The notes beneath the pieces are model-generated. The model did not search any database. It saw nothing but the letters and a program-made list of their open reading frames with translations, and was not told the origin of the DNA. Below, piece after piece: positions 33,760 through 44,177 of a stretch of 64,000 nt of DNA; within the stretch, counting starts at the first letter, position 1, and the number at the start of each line of letters is the position of its first letter. This DNA is from Pectobacterium betavasculorum (GTDB taxonomy: Bacteria; Pseudomonadota; Gammaproteobacteria; Enterobacterales; Enterobacteriaceae), in assembly GCF_000749845.1 (NCBI RefSeq), contig NZ_JQHM01000012.1:1-64000 (forward strand), written 5' to 3'. The position numbers and the translations under genes are program-made.

Positions 33760-35421
33760 TTAGAACGTCGTCCAGTCACCGTCATTGCCCTTATTTTTCG
33801 CCGCCGCAGGTGCTAAAGACAGCGTTGGCGTGCGCGTTGGTGATGATGCGTAAGAAGCGGTTTTGCCGTTGCCATACGACAACAGCTTAAATGTGCTCAC
33901 CGCTTCCGCCAGAACGGAGGCCTGTGCTTGCAGGGAAAGTGCCGCAGAGGCCGACTCTTCAACCAGAGCCGCATTCTGCTGGGTCGTGGTATCAATCTGC
34001 CCAACTGCCAGATTCATCTGGTTAATCCCATCGCTCTGTTCACGGCTAGCCTGCGAGATTTCGCTGATGATCTCATTCACATCGCGCACATAGCCCGTTA
34101 ATCCGCCCATCGTTTCTTCAGCGGTATCCACCAGCGACATGCCTTCCTGAATTTTGCTCACAGAGTCGTCTATCAAATCCTTAATCTCACGCGCGGCGGT
34201 CGCACTGCGCTGTGCCAGAGAGCGGACTTCCCCTGCCACCACCGCAAAACCACGCCCTTGCTCGCCCGCACGCGCCGCTTCAACCGCCGCATTGAGCGCC
34301 AGAATATTGGTCTGGAACGCAATACCATCAATCACACCAATAATCTCCGCCATGCGCTGGGATGAATCCCGAATGCCGCGCATTTTCTGCGTTACGGAAA
34401 CCATGACGTCGCCACTTTGCTTCGCAGCACCAGAGGCTTTATTCGCAATGTCTGTTGCCTGCTGCGTATTTTCCGCCGTGTTTTTAATGGTGGAAGTCAG
34501 CTGTTCCATTGAAGCCGCCGTTTCTTCCAGCGAGCTGGCCTGCTCTTCGGTGCGGGCGGATAAATCCTGGTTACCCGCCGCAATCTGCGACGCCGCCGTC
34601 GAGATCGTTTCCGCCCCGTCGCGCACCTGACCCACAATGGTGCTCAGGCTGGCGTTCATGTGATCCAACGATCGCAGCAGCAGCCCGGTTTCGTCCTTGC
34701 TGGTAACCTCAATCTGGGAAGTCAGGTCGCCCTGAGCCACCTTGTCCGCCATTTGCAGAGCCTGCTGTATCGGTTGGGTGACGCTGCGCGTAATCGACCA
34801 GGCGATCAGCGCGCCAAGCACGGCGCCCAGCGCCAGAATAAGCAGCAGAATCATGCGGGTATTGTTATACACCTCCGTCATGGTATCGACGGATGCCGAC
34901 ATCAGATCGTCCTGATAGTCCACCAGCGTTGTTACCATATCGCGGTAGCGGATCTGAATGTCATTCATATGGTTATTGAATTCATCGATCGCCGCGTCCC
35001 GGTTTCCCGCCATAACCTCGCTGATAACCTTCTCGCCGGACTTCAGAAATTCGGCGCGAATAGCGTGGAGCTGGCGGAGCTGCTCGGCAGAGCGCGCGTC
35101 TGTTGTTGTACTTCCCAGCTTATCCAGAAGGATGCCGATCTCCTTACCAAGCTCCCCAATGCGACTCATTAGTTCCTGAGTTTGCTGCCGGTCCGATACC
35201 AGCATCAGCCGCTGGTAGATAAGTACGCTGGCGTTGACTCTATCGATCAGGCCGTTGGCATCCACCGTTTGCGGATAGACCTCCTGCACAATATCTCTGG
35301 CCCCGTCCTGAAAACCGGATAGCTTAGACAGGGAAAAAATGCTCACGGTAAACAACATCAAAATCAGAATGGCAAACCCGCCACCTAACCGATAGCCAAT
35401 ACGCCAGTTAGATAAATTCAT
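33760..35421 (-). CDS. Methyl-accepting chemotaxis protein with CheR/CheB tether
   Basis: 553 residues. Membrane segments at about 10-32 and 190-212 bracket a periplasmic four-helix-type sensor domain; a HAMP domain follows (about 213-265), then the signalling hairpin with the conserved tip [20 protein letters not shown]. The C-terminus ends DWTTF, an xWxxF pentapeptide of the kind that tethers CheR and CheB in E. coli Tar and Tsr (NWETF). The ligand is unknown. It stands alone between ysgA and metE, where I recall no chemoreceptor in E. coli. Confidence 0.95.
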   Translation of the reverse strand: MNLSNWRIGYRLGGGFAILILMLFTVSIFSLSKLSGFQDGARDIVQEVYPQTVDANGLIDRVNASVLIYQRLMLVSDRQQTQELMSRIGELGKEIGILLDKLGSTTTDARSAEQLRQLHAIRAEFLKSGEKVISEVMAGNRDAAIDEFNNHMNDIQIRYRDMVTTLVDYQDDLMSASVDTMTEVYNNTRMILLLILALGAVLGALIAWSITRSVTQPIQQALQMADKVAQGDLTSQIEVTSKDETGLLLRSLDHMNASLSTIVGQVRDGAETISTAASQIAAGNQDLSARTEEQASSLEETAASMEQLTSTIKNTAENTQQATDIANKASGAAKQSGDVMVSVTQKMRGIRDSSQRMAEIIGVIDGIAFQTNILALNAAVEAARAGEQGRGFAVVAGEVRSLAQRSATAAREIKDLIDDSVSKIQEGMSLVDTAEETMGGLTGYVRDVNEIISEISQASREQSDGINQMNLAVGQIDTTTQQNAALVEESASAALSLQAQASVLAEAVSTFKLLSYGNGKTASYASSPTRTPTLSLAPAAAKNKGNDGDWTTF

Positions 35422-36031
35422 GCCTCACTCCTTTTAGGTAATGTATAACAATGTCAAGCGCGCACAGACGTGGCTTGATGAAACAGCAGGGCGGAGAGTT
35501 GCCAGCCACCGGAAGAAAAGGCCTTTCATCCTGATGCGGCAGAGATACCATGAGACAGGCGTTTATTACGCGCGCTCTCGGTACGAGAGGCGCGATCAAG
35601 TCAAATAGTTTCCCTCAGGTGTTGAGGTGAAAAAGTAGAAATAAACCAAACAGTGGTATAAATACGATTGATAAGACCTCAGAGACTGTATCAAGGCGAA
35701 ATGTGACTTCCCTCTCCGTATTCATGCATCCGTAGCCGCTCCTGTGTTATGTACTCTATCGGCATCCTACCCCTTACCTTTATGTCTTGATCGTTTAAAT
35801 CATTCAAAAATAAAAAATAAATAGCCAATAACTATCAAATAGTTATTTTCGATCGGAAAAAACATGCAAACATCTACAACAAATTAACGAAAATAACGCT
35901 TCCATTACATGGGGCGCGACGGCCAGCGCTATTTCATGTGCAAAAAAGAAGGGAGGATGTTCCGATCGGACGAAGGCGGGTTTGCGGCGGCCGCCCGCTA
36001 TCGTAGCCAGGCCATTGCTGAACGCAAAAAA
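35422..36031. other. Gap of about 610 bases between the chemoreceptor and the metE terminator
   Basis: No convincing gene is seen. The part near the chemoreceptor should hold its promoter. A 9-base perfect inverted repeat with a 3-base loop (AATAACTAT / ATAGTTATT, 35827-35847) lies in an AT-rich stretch, 35800-35890. An open frame at 35909-36109 has no recognisable family, no clear ribosome site and runs into the metE terminator, so it is not called. Confidence 0.5.
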
Positions 36032-36057
36032 ATCGGGGAGGCCCTCGCCTCCCCGAT
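36032..36057 (-). terminator. metE terminator
   Basis: An 11-base perfect stem, ATCGGGGAGGC / GCCTCCCCGAT, with a 4-base loop, followed on the minus strand by TTTTTT. It is a strong Rho-independent terminator 19 bases after the metE stop. Confidence 0.92.
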
Positions 36058-36075
36058 CAAATCAGAGGTAAAACA

Positions 36076-38340
36076 TTACTGGGCTTCACGCAGACGCTGC
36101 GCTGCCTGAACCATATTCGCCAAGGCCTGACGCGTTTCCGGCCAGCCACGTGTTTTCAGGCCACAGTCCGGGTTCACCCACAGGCGTTCAGCGGGAATAC
36201 GCTGCGCGGCTTTTTTCAGCAGGGCTTCCATCCATTCCACGCTCGGTACGTTCGGGGAGTGGATATCATAAACGCCTGGACCGATTTCATTCGGGTATTC
36301 GAACTCTTCAAACGACTCCAGCAGCTCCATATCGGAGCGAGAGGTTTCAATCGTAATCACGTCTGCATCCAGCGCGGCGATAGAACCCATGATGTCGTTA
36401 AACTCGCAATAACACATGTGGGTATGGATTTGCGTATCGTCTTTCGCCACAGCGGCATTCAGACGGAAGGCATCCACTGCCCAGGCCAGATAAGCATCCC
36501 AATCCGAGCGGTGCAGCGGTAGACCTTCACGCAGCGCCGGTTCGTCAATCTGGATGATACCAATGCCTGCGGCTTCCAAATCAGCGACTTCATCACGCAG
36601 CGCCAGCGCAATCTGCTTCGCGATGGTTTCACGTGTGACGTCTTCACGCGGGAAAGACCAGCACAGGATGGTTACCGGCCCCGTCAGCATGCCTTTCATC
36701 GGCTTGTCAGTCAGAGACTGTGCGTATTTCGCCCACTCAACGGTGATTGCTTCCGGGCGACTCACATCACCAATGATGACCGGCGGCTTCACACAGCGGG
36801 AACCGTAGCTCTGCACCCAACCGTTCTGGGTAAAGACAAAGCCATCCAGATGCTCACCAAAGTATTCCACCATGTCGTTACGTTCAGCTTCACCGTGTAC
36901 CAGTACGTCCAGCCCCAGGCTTTCCTGCTCAACCACGGCTTGCTTGATGTGCTCGGCAATACCGGTACGGTAGTGATTACCGTCCAAACGACCCTGTTTG
37001 AAATCCAGACGCAGGCCGCGAATTTCGGTGGTTTGTGGGAAAGAGCCAATTGTAGTCGTCGGCCATGCTGGCAGATTAAAGCGCTCGCGTTGAGCATCGG
37101 CACGCACTGAATATACGTTCTGGCGCTGACTGTCCTGTGCGGTGATGGCCGCCAGACGCTGCGCAACGGCGGCGTTATTCACACGGGTAGAGGTACGGCG
37201 AGCACGAATCGGCGCGCTGTAGGCTTCCAGTGCCTGACCATTGCCGCTGTTCAGTGCCTGAGACAGCAGAGACAGCTCCGCACATTTCTGAATCGCAAAG
37301 GCAAACCAGCTCTTCACTTCATCATCCAGGCGTACTTCCACGCTCAGATCGATAGGGCTGTGCAGCAATGAGCATGAACTTCCCAACCACAGATCGCGCG
37401 TCCCAACCAACGGTTGCAGACGCTCGAACCAACTGCTCAGATCAGCACGCCACACGTTACGACCATTAATCACCCCCAGAGACAGCACCCAGTTAGCTGG
37501 CAGTTGGGCGTTCAGCGTAGCAGCGTCATCCTTACCGTGAACCAAGTCGATATGCAGCCCCTGAACCGGTAGCGCTTTGATCGTTGCCAGATTCTGGCTA
37601 ACGCTATCGAAATAGGTCGTCAGCAACAATTTCACCTGACCTTGCAGTGCATCGTAAGCGGGTTTAAACGCGGCCAGCCACTCTTGCGGTAATTCCAGCG
37701 CTAGTGCAGGTTCATCGATCTGCACCCACTCAATATCACGCTTCGCCAACTCAGCCAGCACCTGCTGGTAAACCGGCAGAATGTCCTGCAACAGCGACAG
37801 ACGGTCAAACTGATCGCCTTTCACTTTGCCCAGCCACAGATAGGTAACCGGGCCTAACAGGACAGGTTTAATTTTATGACCCAGCGCCAGCGCTTCATCG
37901 ACTTCATCCAGCAGTTGTGTCCAGGTCAGCTTGAACTGCTGCCCTTTGGTGAATTCCGGCACCATATAGTGATAGTTCGTGTTAAACCACTTGGTCATTT
38001 CTGCCGCTGCGGCAGGTTGGCCAGTTGGCGCGCGCCCACGACCAATACGGAACAGCGTGTCCAGATCGACCGAGCCGTCTTCATTCTGATGACGTGCAGG
38101 TACGTTACCCAGCAGCAGACTCGTCGTCAGCACATGGTCGTACCAGGCGAAATCACCCACTGGCAGCAGCTCAACGCCAGCATCCTTCTGTTGTTGCCAA
38201 TGACGTGCACGCAGCTCACGTCCAACGGCCAGCAACTCTTCCTGTGTCGCGTTACCTGCCCAATAGCTTTCCTGCGCTTTTTTCAGTTCACGGCGTAGTC
38301 CAACGCGCGGAAAACCCAGTGTGTGATTCACAATCGCCAT
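36076..38340 (-). CDS. metE: Cobalamin-independent methionine synthase MetE
   Basis: 754 residues (E. coli 753). The zinc ligands lie in [10 protein letters not shown] (about 640) and [11 protein letters not shown] (about 727). It methylates homocysteine with 5-methyltetrahydrofolate. It is divergent from metR over 104 bases that carry MetJ-like boxes, the standard enterobacterial metE/metR arrangement in which MetR with homocysteine activates metE. Confidence 0.98.
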   Translation of the reverse strand: MAIVNHTLGFPRVGLRRELKKAQESYWAGNATQEELLAVGRELRARHWQQQKDAGVELLPVGDFAWYDHVLTTSLLLGNVPARHQNEDGSVDLDTLFRIGRGRAPTGQPAAAAEMTKWFNTNYHYMVPEFTKGQQFKLTWTQLLDEVDEALALGHKIKPVLLGPVTYLWLGKVKGDQFDRLSLLQDILPVYQQVLAELAKRDIEWVQIDEPALALELPQEWLAAFKPAYDALQGQVKLLLTTYFDSVSQNLATIKALPVQGLHIDLVHGKDDAATLNAQLPANWVLSLGVINGRNVWRADLSSWFERLQPLVGTRDLWLGSSCSLLHSPIDLSVEVRLDDEVKSWFAFAIQKCAELSLLSQALNSGNGQALEAYSAPIRARRTSTRVNNAAVAQRLAAITAQDSQRQNVYSVRADAQRERFNLPAWPTTTIGSFPQTTEIRGLRLDFKQGRLDGNHYRTGIAEHIKQAVVEQESLGLDVLVHGEAERNDMVEYFGEHLDGFVFTQNGWVQSYGSRCVKPPVIIGDVSRPEAITVEWAKYAQSLTDKPMKGMLTGPVTILCWSFPREDVTRETIAKQIALALRDEVADLEAAGIGIIQIDEPALREGLPLHRSDWDAYLAWAVDAFRLNAAVAKDDTQIHTHMCYCEFNDIMGSIAALDADVITIETSRSDMELLESFEEFEYPNEIGPGVYDIHSPNVPSVEWMEALLKKAAQRIPAERLWVNPDCGLKTRGWPETRQALANMVQAAQRLREAQ

Positions 38341-38356
38341 CGTTAATTCCTCATTT

Positions 38357-38380
38357 AGCCGTCCAGATGTTTACACATCC
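38357..38380. promoter_or_regulatory. Tandem MetJ-like boxes between metE and metR
   Basis: Three consecutive 8-mers AGCCGTCC, AGATGTTT and ACACATCC match the AGACGTCT met box at 6, 6 and 5 of 8 positions by eye. Tandem imperfect boxes are how MetJ with S-adenosylmethionine binds. They begin 17 bases before the metE ATG. Confidence 0.55.
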
Positions 38381-38444
38381 ATAATCCGCAGGTACTGTAG
38401 TAAGCACAAGCGCAATTTTTTCACTGTCACTGTGAAGGACTCTC

Positions 38445-39380
38445 ATGATCGAATTTAAACACCTGCGAACGCTGCAAGCACTGCGCAATACCGGATCGTT
38501 AGCCGCTGCTGCCGCTGCACTTCACCAAACCCAATCGGCGTTATCCCACCAGTTTAGCGATCTGGAACAGCGCCTTGGGTTCAGGCTATTCGTGCGTAAA
38601 AGCCAGCCGCTACGCTTTACGCCTCAGGGAGAAATTCTGTTGCAGTTGGCAGAGCAGGTGCTACCGCAAATCCAGCAGGCGTTGCAGACGTGCCATGAAC
38701 CGCACCAAACTACGCTGCGTCTGGCCATTGAGTGTCACAGCTGTATTCAGTGGCTAACGCCTGCGTTGGACGAATTTCACCAACACTGGCCACAAGTGGT
38801 GATGGATTTTAAATCGGGTGTAACGTTCGATCCGCAGCCTGCACTCCAGCAAGGCGAATTGGATCTGGTTATGACTTCCGACATCATGCCGCGCAGTGGC
38901 CTACACTATTCGCCTCTGTTTGATTTTGAAGTCAGGCTGGTGCTGGCTCCCGAGCACCCACTGGCAAAAAAAGAAAAAATCGAACCGGAAGATTTCAGCA
39001 CCGAGACCTTAATGATCTATCCGGTACAGCGGCAGAGGCTGGACGTCTGGCGTCACTTTCTACAGCCAGCGGGCGTCAGCCCTGCGCTGAAAAGCGTGGA
39101 TAATACGCTGCTGTTAATTCAGATGGTTGCCGCCCGCATGGGCATCGCCGCATTACCGCACTGGGTGGTGGAAAGTTTTGAACGCCAGGGGCTGATTGTG
39201 ACCAAATCGCTGGGTGATGGGCTTTGGAGCCGGTTGTACGCCGCCGTCCGCGACGGAGAGCAGCGCCAACCGGTGATTGATGCATTTACTCGTTCGGCGC
39301 GTCAGCACGCTTGTGATCATTTGCCGTTCGTAAAGGACGCTTCACGACCCAATGCTGGTGTACCCACAGCGAGGACGTAA
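38445..39380 (+). CDS. metR: LysR-type activator MetR
   Basis: 311 residues (E. coli 317). The N-terminal LysR helix-turn-helix reads [20 protein letters not shown]; the C-terminal two-lobed effector domain binds homocysteine in E. coli. The segment [15 protein letters not shown] matches MetR. It activates metE. Its last 95 bases overlap the 3' end of the convergent bioP gene, an unusually long coding overlap. Confidence 0.96.
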   Translation: MIEFKHLRTLQALRNTGSLAAAAAALHQTQSALSHQFSDLEQRLGFRLFVRKSQPLRFTPQGEILLQLAEQVLPQIQQALQTCHEPHQTTLRLAIECHSCIQWLTPALDEFHQHWPQVVMDFKSGVTFDPQPALQQGELDLVMTSDIMPRSGLHYSPLFDFEVRLVLAPEHPLAKKEKIEPEDFSTETLMIYPVQRQRLDVWRHFLQPAGVSPALKSVDNTLLLIQMVAARMGIAALPHWVVESFERQGLIVTKSLGDGLWSRLYAAVRDGEQRQPVIDAFTRSARQHACDHLPFVKDASRPNAGVPTART

Positions 39381-40197
39381 TGATCGTCGTCCCCACGATA
39401 AAGCTCAGCCAGTCTGGCGTTTTGTGCCAGATGGCGAAGTTGACCAGTAAACCGGCTGGCACGTGGAAATTATTCATTATGCTGAGCGTTCCGGCATCCA
39501 CCTGGGTTGCGCCGTAGTTCCACATAAAATAACCAAGACCAGAAGCGCCAATCCCCAGCCAGACCAATACGCCCCACTGCAAGGTTGTGGTGGGTAATTT
39601 ATCCATATTGCCGAAAAGCAGCCATGCGGCTATCGTCACGATCGCAGCCCCCAGATAAAACCAGGAAAATGCACAGTGCTGCGGCACAGGATGAATCTCC
39701 ATCAAACGCTTATAGCCCACCTGACCTGCTGCAAAACATACATTAGCCACTTGCACCAGCAGGAATCCCCACCAAAAGTGCTCACTCACGCCGTGATAGT
39801 GGATCACTGCCGCTCCGAATACCGCCAGCAGCGCACTCATCGCGTAACCCCAGCGCAGACGCTGCCGGGCAAGCAAATCGTAAATCAGCGTGACGTACAG
39901 CGGCGTCATCACCGTGAAGAGTAAAAACTCAGGTACGGTCAGGTACAGGTAAGCCTGAAACACGAACAGGTACATAATACCCAGTTGGCAAGCACCCACT
40001 AACATATACAGGAAAATAACGCGCGCCGCGTAGCCCCGCCAACGTAAGAACGGCAAAAACACCACGGACGCCGCTGTCAGACGGAACATAGCAGAAAACC
40101 AGCTATCAACCTGACCCGCCAGATATTCTCCAATCAGGCTGAATGAAAATGCCCACAAAATAGTGGTGATAATAAGTAATGGCACGACAGCATCCAC
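39286..40197 (-). CDS. bioP: Biotin transporter of the DMT/EamA family (BioP/YigM)
   Basis: 303 residues with about ten membrane segments in two EamA halves. Long stretches such as [20 protein letters not shown] and [16 protein letters not shown] correspond to E. coli YigM, identified as a biotin transporter, which also lies beside metR. The C-terminal ~31 residues are encoded on the strand opposite the end of metR. The cytoplasmic tail KRADAPNE is polar and variable. Confidence 0.9.
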   Translation of the reverse strand: MDAVVPLLIITTILWAFSFSLIGEYLAGQVDSWFSAMFRLTAASVVFLPFLRWRGYAARVIFLYMLVGACQLGIMYLFVFQAYLYLTVPEFLLFTVMTPLYVTLIYDLLARQRLRWGYAMSALLAVFGAAVIHYHGVSEHFWWGFLLVQVANVCFAAGQVGYKRLMEIHPVPQHCAFSWFYLGAAIVTIAAWLLFGNMDKLPTTTLQWGVLVWLGIGASGLGYFMWNYGATQVDAGTLSIMNNFHVPAGLLVNFAIWHKTPDWLSFIVGTTIITSSLWVHQHWVVKRPLRTANDHKRADAPNE

Positions 40198-40369
40198 TGA
40201 GAAAAAAGTAGCGCCATTGTAGCGGAGATGGCTGAATGAATTTCAGTCAATTTGGTTTACATTGGGTTAAATAATGGACAGGCAGAAAATAAACAATGGA
40301 GAGATGTGGCGTGAAATAACCTTTACCGAGATAGTTTTGCGCCATTAAATATATTCTATTACAGGAGAA

Positions 40370-40407
40370 ACAGAGCCTCTTTTTTTGTAAAATAAAAGAC
40401 GCTCTGT
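40370..40407 (-). terminator. Probable pagP terminator
   Basis: ACAGAGC / GCTCTGT form a 7-base stem around an AT-rich 24-base loop in which A- and T-runs can pair further. It starts 11 bases beyond the pagP stop. Confidence 0.5.
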
Positions 40408-40417
40408 GACCTAAGAA

Positions 40418-41071
40418 TTAAATCTGCCATCTAAACCAGGCAAAGAAAACATTACCGTTATTGTATGTTCCAGGGATGTAGGTCGCCTGGAAAGAGAGCT
40501 TGCTATAGCTTATTGATGCCAAAGGCAACAAGACGGGAATGGGAATATAGTTCCAGTTATCACGCATCGTGACACCCGCCGTAAAACCTAGCCCCAGTTG
40601 AAAATCCTGATCGCTGGTTGGTCGCCAACGTTTTTCATAGCCGTAACCACCGATAGGCTCCCATTTGTTATAGGAGTCTTTGAACGCCATGATATAAAGC
40701 CCGTGCCAATCCCCATCCTTATCCAAACGGGAAACACCGTAACCCGCGCCCCACGGCCTTTCATTATATCTGTCCGTCTTTTCTTTATCGTACGTCCATC
40801 GATTATGCCAAGTGATAGCCGGGATATAAATATCGTGGGTCTGCGGCGAAGTCCAGGTAGTCGACAGATTGTTTTTACTTCTCTGCCACCAACTTTCGTC
40901 ATGCTGATCCGACGCCGAATCATTGGCATCAGCCGCAGCGTGTGCGAGATCTGCTGTGCTACTCGTATTATTTGTCCCTACATTATTTATGCTTTCTGCT
41001 GCGTAGCTCAAAAAAGGAACAACGGGTAGTGTAATCAAACTTAACGTGATTAAAATTCGCTTCAAATACAT
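40418..41071 (-). CDS. pagP: Lipid A palmitoyltransferase PagP
   Basis: 217 residues, longer than E. coli PagP (186). A signal peptide (about 1-25, ending LSYAA) is followed by a polar linker (about 26-60, rich in N, S, A and D) absent from E. coli, then the eight-stranded barrel. Catalytic H89 (ITWHNR), D132 and S133 ([10 protein letters not shown]) are conserved, as are ERPWGAGYG and the C-terminal aromatic FAWFRWQI. It moves palmitate from phospholipid to lipid A in the outer membrane. Confidence 0.95.
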   Translation of the reverse strand: MYLKRILITLSLITLPVVPFLSYAAESINNVGTNNTSSTADLAHAAADANDSASDQHDESWWQRSKNNLSTTWTSPQTHDIYIPAITWHNRWTYDKEKTDRYNERPWGAGYGVSRLDKDGDWHGLYIMAFKDSYNKWEPIGGYGYEKRWRPTSDQDFQLGLGFTAGVTMRDNWNYIPIPVLLPLASISYSKLSFQATYIPGTYNNGNVFFAWFRWQI

Positions 41072-41284
41072 ATAAGGTTCTCTGTAACAGCGTCACGATT
41101 CCATTCAAACAAAAGTGATCCGAAAAACTATTTTGTAGTTACCAAAATATATAGCTCAGCTTGTGTAATCTGCCTATATAAACGGGAAACCAAGGCTGCC
41201 TATTATGAAGGGATAAACAGCAACTTTGGCTAAATAGATGGTGATTTGCGAGATGCTTTCAGACGTTTCTTAGCCGAAAACAAA

Positions 41285-41309
41285 AAACCACCTTATTTGT
41301 CGGTGGTTT
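41285..41309 (-). terminator. Terminator downstream of cysE
   Basis: AAACCACC / GGTGGTTT, an 8-base stem with a 9-base loop, followed on the minus strand by TTTGTTTT. It lies beyond repeat copy 2, so the repeat is probably transcribed as part of the cysE 3' untranslated region. Confidence 0.8.
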
Positions 41310-41314
41310 ATGCC

Positions 41315-41431
41315 CGTCATACTTCAAGTTGCATGTGCGTTGGCTGCGCTACTCGGCCCATTGGGGTCGCTGCAAGCAGCGTTCAAATCTGCCTATGGCA
41401 GATTTGTCACTCACCCGAATCACTTACCTGA
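41315..41431. repeat. Copy 2 of intergenic repeat family (117 bases)
   Basis: Begins CGTCATACTTCAAG and ends CACTTACCTGA. It shares its ends and most of its interior with copy 3 (42427-42562), in the same orientation, and its first ~33 bases with copy 1 (17681-17713). It contains the perfect hairpin AAATCTGCC-TAT-GGCAGATTT. It lies between the cysE stop and the cysE terminator. The gap 41072-41473 otherwise holds only the pagP upstream region. Confidence 0.85.
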
Positions 41432-41473
41432 TCAATCTCAGATTGAATAGCGCGAGTCTCTGACGCAGCAGGA

Positions 41474-42295
41474 TCAGATGCCATCCCCGTATTCAAAGCC
41501 GCGATTGATGCCGTTGAAATACTGATCCATATCCATCGCGGGCTTGTCGCTTTCCGGGCGACCGACAATACGAGCAGGAACACCTGCCGCCGTTGTGTGT
41601 GGAGGAACAGATTGCAATACGACAGAACCTGCGCCAATTTTCGCGCCACATCCAACTTCAATATTACCTAGAATCTTAGCGCCTGCGCCAATCATCACGC
41701 CTTCACGAATTTTAGGGTGACGATCGCCACTGGTTTTACCCGTACCGCCAAGCGTAACGGATTGCAGAATGGATACGTCATTTTCAACCACGGCTGTTTC
41801 GCCGATCACAATACCTGTTGCGTGATCGAGCATGATCCCACAACCGATTCTCGCCGCCGGGTGAATATCGACACCGAAAGAAACCGAGATCTGATTCTGA
41901 AAATAGACAGCCAATGCTTTACGATCCTGCGACCAAAGCCAGTGACCAATGCGGTAAGCCTGCAATGCATGAAACCCTTTCAGGTAGAGCAGAGGCGTAG
42001 AGTATTTATCCACCGCAGGATCGCGCAGGCAGACGGCCTGAATATCACGCGCGGCGGACACAATCATCAGCGGATCGGCGTGGTAGGCTTCTTCGAGCAC
42101 CTCACGAATGGCGATCGCAGGCATAATCGAATTGGCTAACTTATTCGCCAACATGTAGCTCAGTGCGCTACACAAATTCTCGTGCTTCAGCAATGTGGCA
42201 TGAAAAAAGCTGGCCAACATCGGTTCACAGTCCGCGAGACTGCGCGCTTCTGCTTTGATATTGGTCCAGACCAGTTCCAGTTCTTCTGTCGACAT
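41474..42295 (-). CDS. cysE: Serine acetyltransferase CysE
   Basis: From the ATG at 42295 (MSTEELELVWTNIK), preceded by GGAGAG, the protein has 273 residues, exactly the E. coli length; readings from 42439 would add 48 unconserved residues. The N-terminal helical domain is followed by a left-handed beta-helix of hexapeptide repeats with IHPAARIGCGIMLDHATGIVIG and the catalytic loop. It makes O-acetylserine for cysteine synthesis and is feedback inhibited by cysteine. It is bracketed by two direct repeats. Confidence 0.97.
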   Translation of the reverse strand: MSTEELELVWTNIKAEARSLADCEPMLASFFHATLLKHENLCSALSYMLANKLANSIMPAIAIREVLEEAYHADPLMIVSAARDIQAVCLRDPAVDKYSTPLLYLKGFHALQAYRIGHWLWSQDRKALAVYFQNQISVSFGVDIHPAARIGCGIMLDHATGIVIGETAVVENDVSILQSVTLGGTGKTSGDRHPKIREGVMIGAGAKILGNIEVGCGAKIGAGSVVLQSVPPHTTAAGVPARIVGRPESDKPAMDMDQYFNGINRGFEYGDGI

Positions 42296-42426
42296 TGCCT
42301 TACTCTCCGAGAGACTACACACCACAACATATCTGTTCCAAACGACAGGCTTATTAGCACCACCGCTCATGTACAAGAAAATGAAGATACTATGAGCCTC
42401 CAGGATTAGGAAGCCCAGCATATACT

Positions 42427-42562
42427 CGTCATACTTCAAGTTTCATGTGCGTTGGCTACGATACTTGGCACATATGCGTGTGCCTCGCCCCGCTGGGGCC
42501 GCTGCAAGTAGCGTTCAAATCTGCCAAAGGCAGGTTTGTCACTCACCCAAGTACTTACCTGA
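42427..42562. repeat. Copy 3 of intergenic repeat family (136 bases), overlapping the gpsA stop
   Basis: Begins CGTCATACTTCAAG and ends GTACTTACCTGA; relative to copy 2 it has about 19 extra bases in the middle (around 42466-42500). It contains the imperfect hairpin AAATCTGCC-AAA-GGCAGGTTT. The last seven codons of gpsA (SGKYLGE) and its stop lie inside the repeat. Confidence 0.85.
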
Positions 42563-43576
42563 ATTGGCAGTTTCGTCTTTACGCGTGCGCCCTAACAGGC
42601 TTAACGCCGCTTCTCGGGCGTCTTTCCCACAATACAGAACCTGCCAGAGTTGCTCAGTTATCGGCATTTCAACGCCGTAGCGCTGCGCTAATGCCAGAAC
42701 CTCTTTCGTATTGCGGTACCCTTCAACAACCTGACCAATACTATCCTGCGCACTCTGTACGTCCATTCCTTGCCCCAGCATCATGCCAAAGCGTCGATTG
42801 CGGGACTGATTGTCAGTACAGGTCAGCACCAGGTCGCCAAGTCCAGCCATTCCCATGAAGGTAGTAGGATCCGCACCTAGCGCCGCGCCTAGCCGAGTCA
42901 TTTCAGCCAGCCCACGGGTGATCAGTGCAGTACGTGCATTAGCACCAAACCCAATGCCGTCAGACATCCCAGCACCGATCGCAATGACGTTTTTCACCGC
43001 GCCGCCCAACTGCACGCCGATAAAATCCGGGTTGCTGTAAACACGGAAGCTCTTGCCGCAATGCAGTAGCCGTTGCAGATCGTCAGCAAATTCACTGTCC
43101 GTTGCTGCAAGAGCAATAGCAGTCGGCATACCCGCGGCTAATTCTTTGGCAAATGTCGGGCCGGATACCACCGCAAGCGGGATGGTTTCACCCAGCGCCT
43201 CGCGTGCGACATCTTGCAGCAGACGTCCGGTTTCCGCTTCTAGTCCTTTAGTCGCCCACACGATACGCGCATCAGCACGCAAGTGAGGTTTCAACTGACG
43301 TAGAACATCACCGAATACATGGCTAGGCACCACAACCAACACGTCTCTGCTGGCAGCGAGCGCCTGCGCCAGATTCGTTTCCAGTTGGAGTGAATCGGGG
43401 AAAGGCACATCCGGCAGGAATGCCTGATTACAGCGAGCGGTCTGTAATGCCTGAATGTGAGTAGGGTTGTGACCCCACAGCACAACTCGATGGCCATTAC
43501 GCGCCAGCGTAATGGCTAATGCGGTGCCGTATGAACCGGCACCGATGACGGTCATAGAAGCGTCGGACGCGTTCAT
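42539..43576 (-). CDS. gpsA: Glycerol-3-phosphate dehydrogenase [NAD(P)+] GpsA
   Basis: 345 residues (E. coli 339). The nucleotide-binding loop is [15 protein letters not shown] and the catalytic lysine lies in [13 protein letters not shown]. It makes sn-glycerol 3-phosphate for phospholipids. The start overlaps the secB stop by one base, so secB-gpsA-cysE form a leftward run as in E. coli. The C-terminus SGKYLGE is encoded by repeat copy 3 and differs from E. coli. Confidence 0.97.
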   Translation of the reverse strand: MNASDASMTVIGAGSYGTALAITLARNGHRVVLWGHNPTHIQALQTARCNQAFLPDVPFPDSLQLETNLAQALAASRDVLVVVPSHVFGDVLRQLKPHLRADARIVWATKGLEAETGRLLQDVAREALGETIPLAVVSGPTFAKELAAGMPTAIALAATDSEFADDLQRLLHCGKSFRVYSNPDFIGVQLGGAVKNVIAIGAGMSDGIGFGANARTALITRGLAEMTRLGAALGADPTTFMGMAGLGDLVLTCTDNQSRNRRFGMMLGQGMDVQSAQDSIGQVVEGYRNTKEVLALAQRYGVEMPITEQLWQVLYCGKDAREAALSLLGRTRKDETANSGKYLGE

Positions 43577-44046
43577 CAGGCATCCTGATGTTGCGCAGCG
43601 CCTTCACCTTCGGTCTGCTGCTGAAGGTAATTCATGAAAAGCGCATCAAAGTTAACCGGTGCCAGGTTCAGTTGCGGGAAGGTACCGCGAGAAACCAGGC
43701 TAGTGATGCACTCGCGCGCGTAAGGGAACAGAATGTTCGGGCAGTATGCGCCCAGACAGTGTGCCAGTTGAGTCCCTTCGATACCGCCAACGGTAAAGAT
43801 ACCGCCTTGCTGAACTTCACACAGAAATGCAGTTTCTTCACCCAGAGAAGCCGTTACGGTCACACGCAGTACGACTTCATAGATGTCATCAGCCAGTTGG
43901 CTAGAGGCCGTATCCAGATCCAGTTTTACTTCCGGCTGCCATTCCTGCTGGAACACCTGAGGCGCATTAGGCGCTTCAAAAGAGATATCTTTGGTGTAGA
44001 TACGCTGAATTTGGAAAGCCATTTCTGTGTTGTTTTGTTCAGACAT
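43576..44046 (-). CDS. secB: Protein-export chaperone SecB
   Basis: 156 residues (E. coli 155). It starts [20 protein letters not shown] and carries the conserved [18 protein letters not shown]. The tetramer holds unfolded precursors for SecA. In E. coli it is followed by grxC and yibN upstream; here the 222 bases up to yibN contain no grxC. Confidence 0.97.
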   Translation of the reverse strand: MSEQNNTEMAFQIQRIYTKDISFEAPNAPQVFQQEWQPEVKLDLDTASSQLADDIYEVVLRVTVTASLGEETAFLCEVQQGGIFTVGGIEGTQLAHCLGAYCPNILFPYARECITSLVSRGTFPQLNLAPVNFDALFMNYLQQQTEGEGAAQHQDA

Positions 44047-44130
44047 GTTAAGTAGTACCCTTTTGTTAGATTTTCTTGACGTCTTCCGTCGTCATGAGTA
44101 GGCGGACGTCAGCACATTTCTGTCATTGTC

Positions 44131-44177
44131 GTACTGCAATCACTGTAGTACTTACAATCAATTTAGTACTGCAATCA
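44131..44177. repeat. Three direct repeats in the yibN-secB gap
   Basis: GTACTGCAATCA (44131-44142), GTACTTACAATCA (44148-44160) and GTACTGCAATCA (44166-44177) are separated by 5-base spacers (CTGTA, ATTTA), giving a period of 17-18 bases. They lie 85-131 bases before the secB ATG, where a promoter could be. Function unknown: an operator array or a local duplication. Confidence 0.6.

Noticed and set aside
35909-36109. 66-codon open frame between the chemoreceptor and metE
   Set aside because: No recognisable family or clear ribosome site; it runs through the metE terminator hairpin.
38420-38436. TTCAC-N7-GTGAA palindrome before metR as a MetR site
   Set aside because: The MetR consensus is TGAA-N5-TTCA; the half-sites here face the other way.
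41246-41431. Short open frame across the cysE terminator and repeat copy 2
   Set aside because: Its codons come from the terminator and the repeat, so it is unlikely to be a real gene.
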